From Spodoptera frugiperda (taxonomy: Eukaryota > Arthropoda > Insecta > Lepidoptera > Noctuidae), in NCBI RefSeq assembly GCF_023101765.2, contig NC_064227.1, forward strand, positions 7,821,592-7,885,591: DNA of 64,000 bases, written 5' to 3'. Position 1 is the stretch's first letter. Each line of letters starts with the position of its first letter. The translations under genes were made by a program, and so were the position numbers. The notes beneath the pieces are model-generated. The model was not told the DNA's origin, ran no database searches, and worked only from the letters and a program-made list of their open reading frames with translations. This document shows positions 63,046-64,000 of this stretch, piece after piece.

Positions 63046-64000
63046 AAAGTGTTAAAGCAATTAAATCTTTACGATTGAATACCGCAAAGTAATATTTTAA
63101 ACTAAGTTTACGTAAAAATTGTTTACCAACCATAATAATAACTAGAAAACGTGTGAATTTATTACCGACCACCAAACTTATGATCAGATGACATTTGCTC
63201 TCACAAGTGCTCATGATGAAGAGTCTCTCCGTGACTCGAAACTAATAGAGCTTTTCTCCATTAATTAACGTGAGTAAACCGTGATTTTTAGTTAATTTAG
63301 TATGTCTCACGATAGTTATTATAAAAATATACCAAACTTATGAAGTAATTCTATTTTTTTCTATAATAACCAACTAATATAAGTTGGCAAGTTCATGTTA
63401 ATTTAGCAATTACCTCATAAATACCTCATTTTATTGTCCAATTAAGCAAGTCGTTTTAATTGAACACACGTGAATATAATGTTTCCTATGGTTTTTATTT
63501 GCAATGTCAATGCTTAGATAATATTAATTCTAATTTATAGCACCTACCACCTTATGACATTCTTGCAGTTTAGGTATTTTGACATTGATTTAGGAGGTAG
63601 TAATCAATTTATATCTATTAATAACATTAAGATGTCCTTTGTGTCATTTCTTTATTGTATTTTATTTTACTACCATTATTTAATTGCAATATTTACTAAA
63701 TTAATGTCCTTCGAATTTCATCCGAAAGAAAATTGAGCCCTACATGTGTTAACCATCCGCTTATTAAGTCATGTTATCACAAAGACATGACACAAGAAAT
63801 GTTATACTCTTTTGTCACTTCTCCATGTTCGCATATATGTTTAAACATTAGATAGGTACATAGTAACAACATATTTAACTGTATATTTTTTCTATCATAA
63901 AGCTTGTTTAAAATAAATAACAACCAATGATTCAACATAACAAGTTTGATTCCAATTCAAAATTAATCAACGTACCTATCTTTTTTTATGCCACAAAAAT
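63046..64000. other. Right flank, AT-rich
   Basis: The first part continues the dispersed repeat split by the hAT-like element. A short fragment at about 63215-63320 (AGAGTCTCTCCGTGACTCGA) belongs to a repeat also seen near 16015, 28270 and 38995. I see no gene in the rest. Confidence 0.5.

Overview
The window is insect nuclear DNA, most likely from a noctuoid moth (Lepidoptera). It is AT-rich, its genes are split by GT-AG introns, and it is crowded with short dispersed repeats typical of moth genomes: tRNA-headed SINEs, Helitron-type ends finishing in CTAGT, foldback MITEs, piggyBac, hAT and BEL/Pao elements. The organism is inferred from these features and from protein resemblance, not from a database search.

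Two host genes can be built exon by exon, both on the minus strand. (1) At the left edge lies an activin/inhibin-beta type TGF-beta ligand gene (Actbeta-like). Four coding exons are present (13266 down to 1061, 309 codons). They give a signal peptide, the prodomain, a KRRR processing site and the first half of the cystine-knot mature domain. The last exon is not found in positions 1-1060 and probably lies beyond the left edge. (2) From 59228 down to 39254 lies a complete 14-exon gene for an ABCD1/2-type peroxisomal half ABC transporter. All splice phases agree, and the exons sum to 2298 bp (765 residues plus stop). Walker A, Q-loop, signature, Walker B and H-loop are all present. Between the two genes (13.3-39.2 kb) I see no host gene, only repeats and AT-rich DNA.

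The most unusual structure is inside the ABCD gene, where two exon edges have become minisatellites. A 95-bp unit repeats 38.4 times over 3.65 kb (40404-44050). It consists of the 3' end of the ABC-signature exon, its 5' splice site and about 30 bp of intron, so intron 12 carries 38 decoy donors. A second, 65-bp unit repeats about 6.5 times (47767-48190) and holds a TACTAAC branch-point motif, the 3' splice site and the first bases of exon 9, so intron 8 carries six decoy acceptors. In both arrays only the copy touching the rest of the real exon can give a functional protein.

The other main content is nested mobile DNA. A piggyBac relic sits at a TTAA site inside one LTR of a gag-only BEL/Pao retrotransposon, which itself sits in ABCD intron 7 with a CTTAC duplication. 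An R1-type LINE fragment lies inside a hAT-like element with an 8-bp duplication upstream of ABCD. SINE-like family B lies inside family A at three places, and a PIF/Harbinger-like MITE lies inside a family B copy. Coordinates of dispersed repeats are approximate (about 10-20 bp) unless a target-site duplication is stated.
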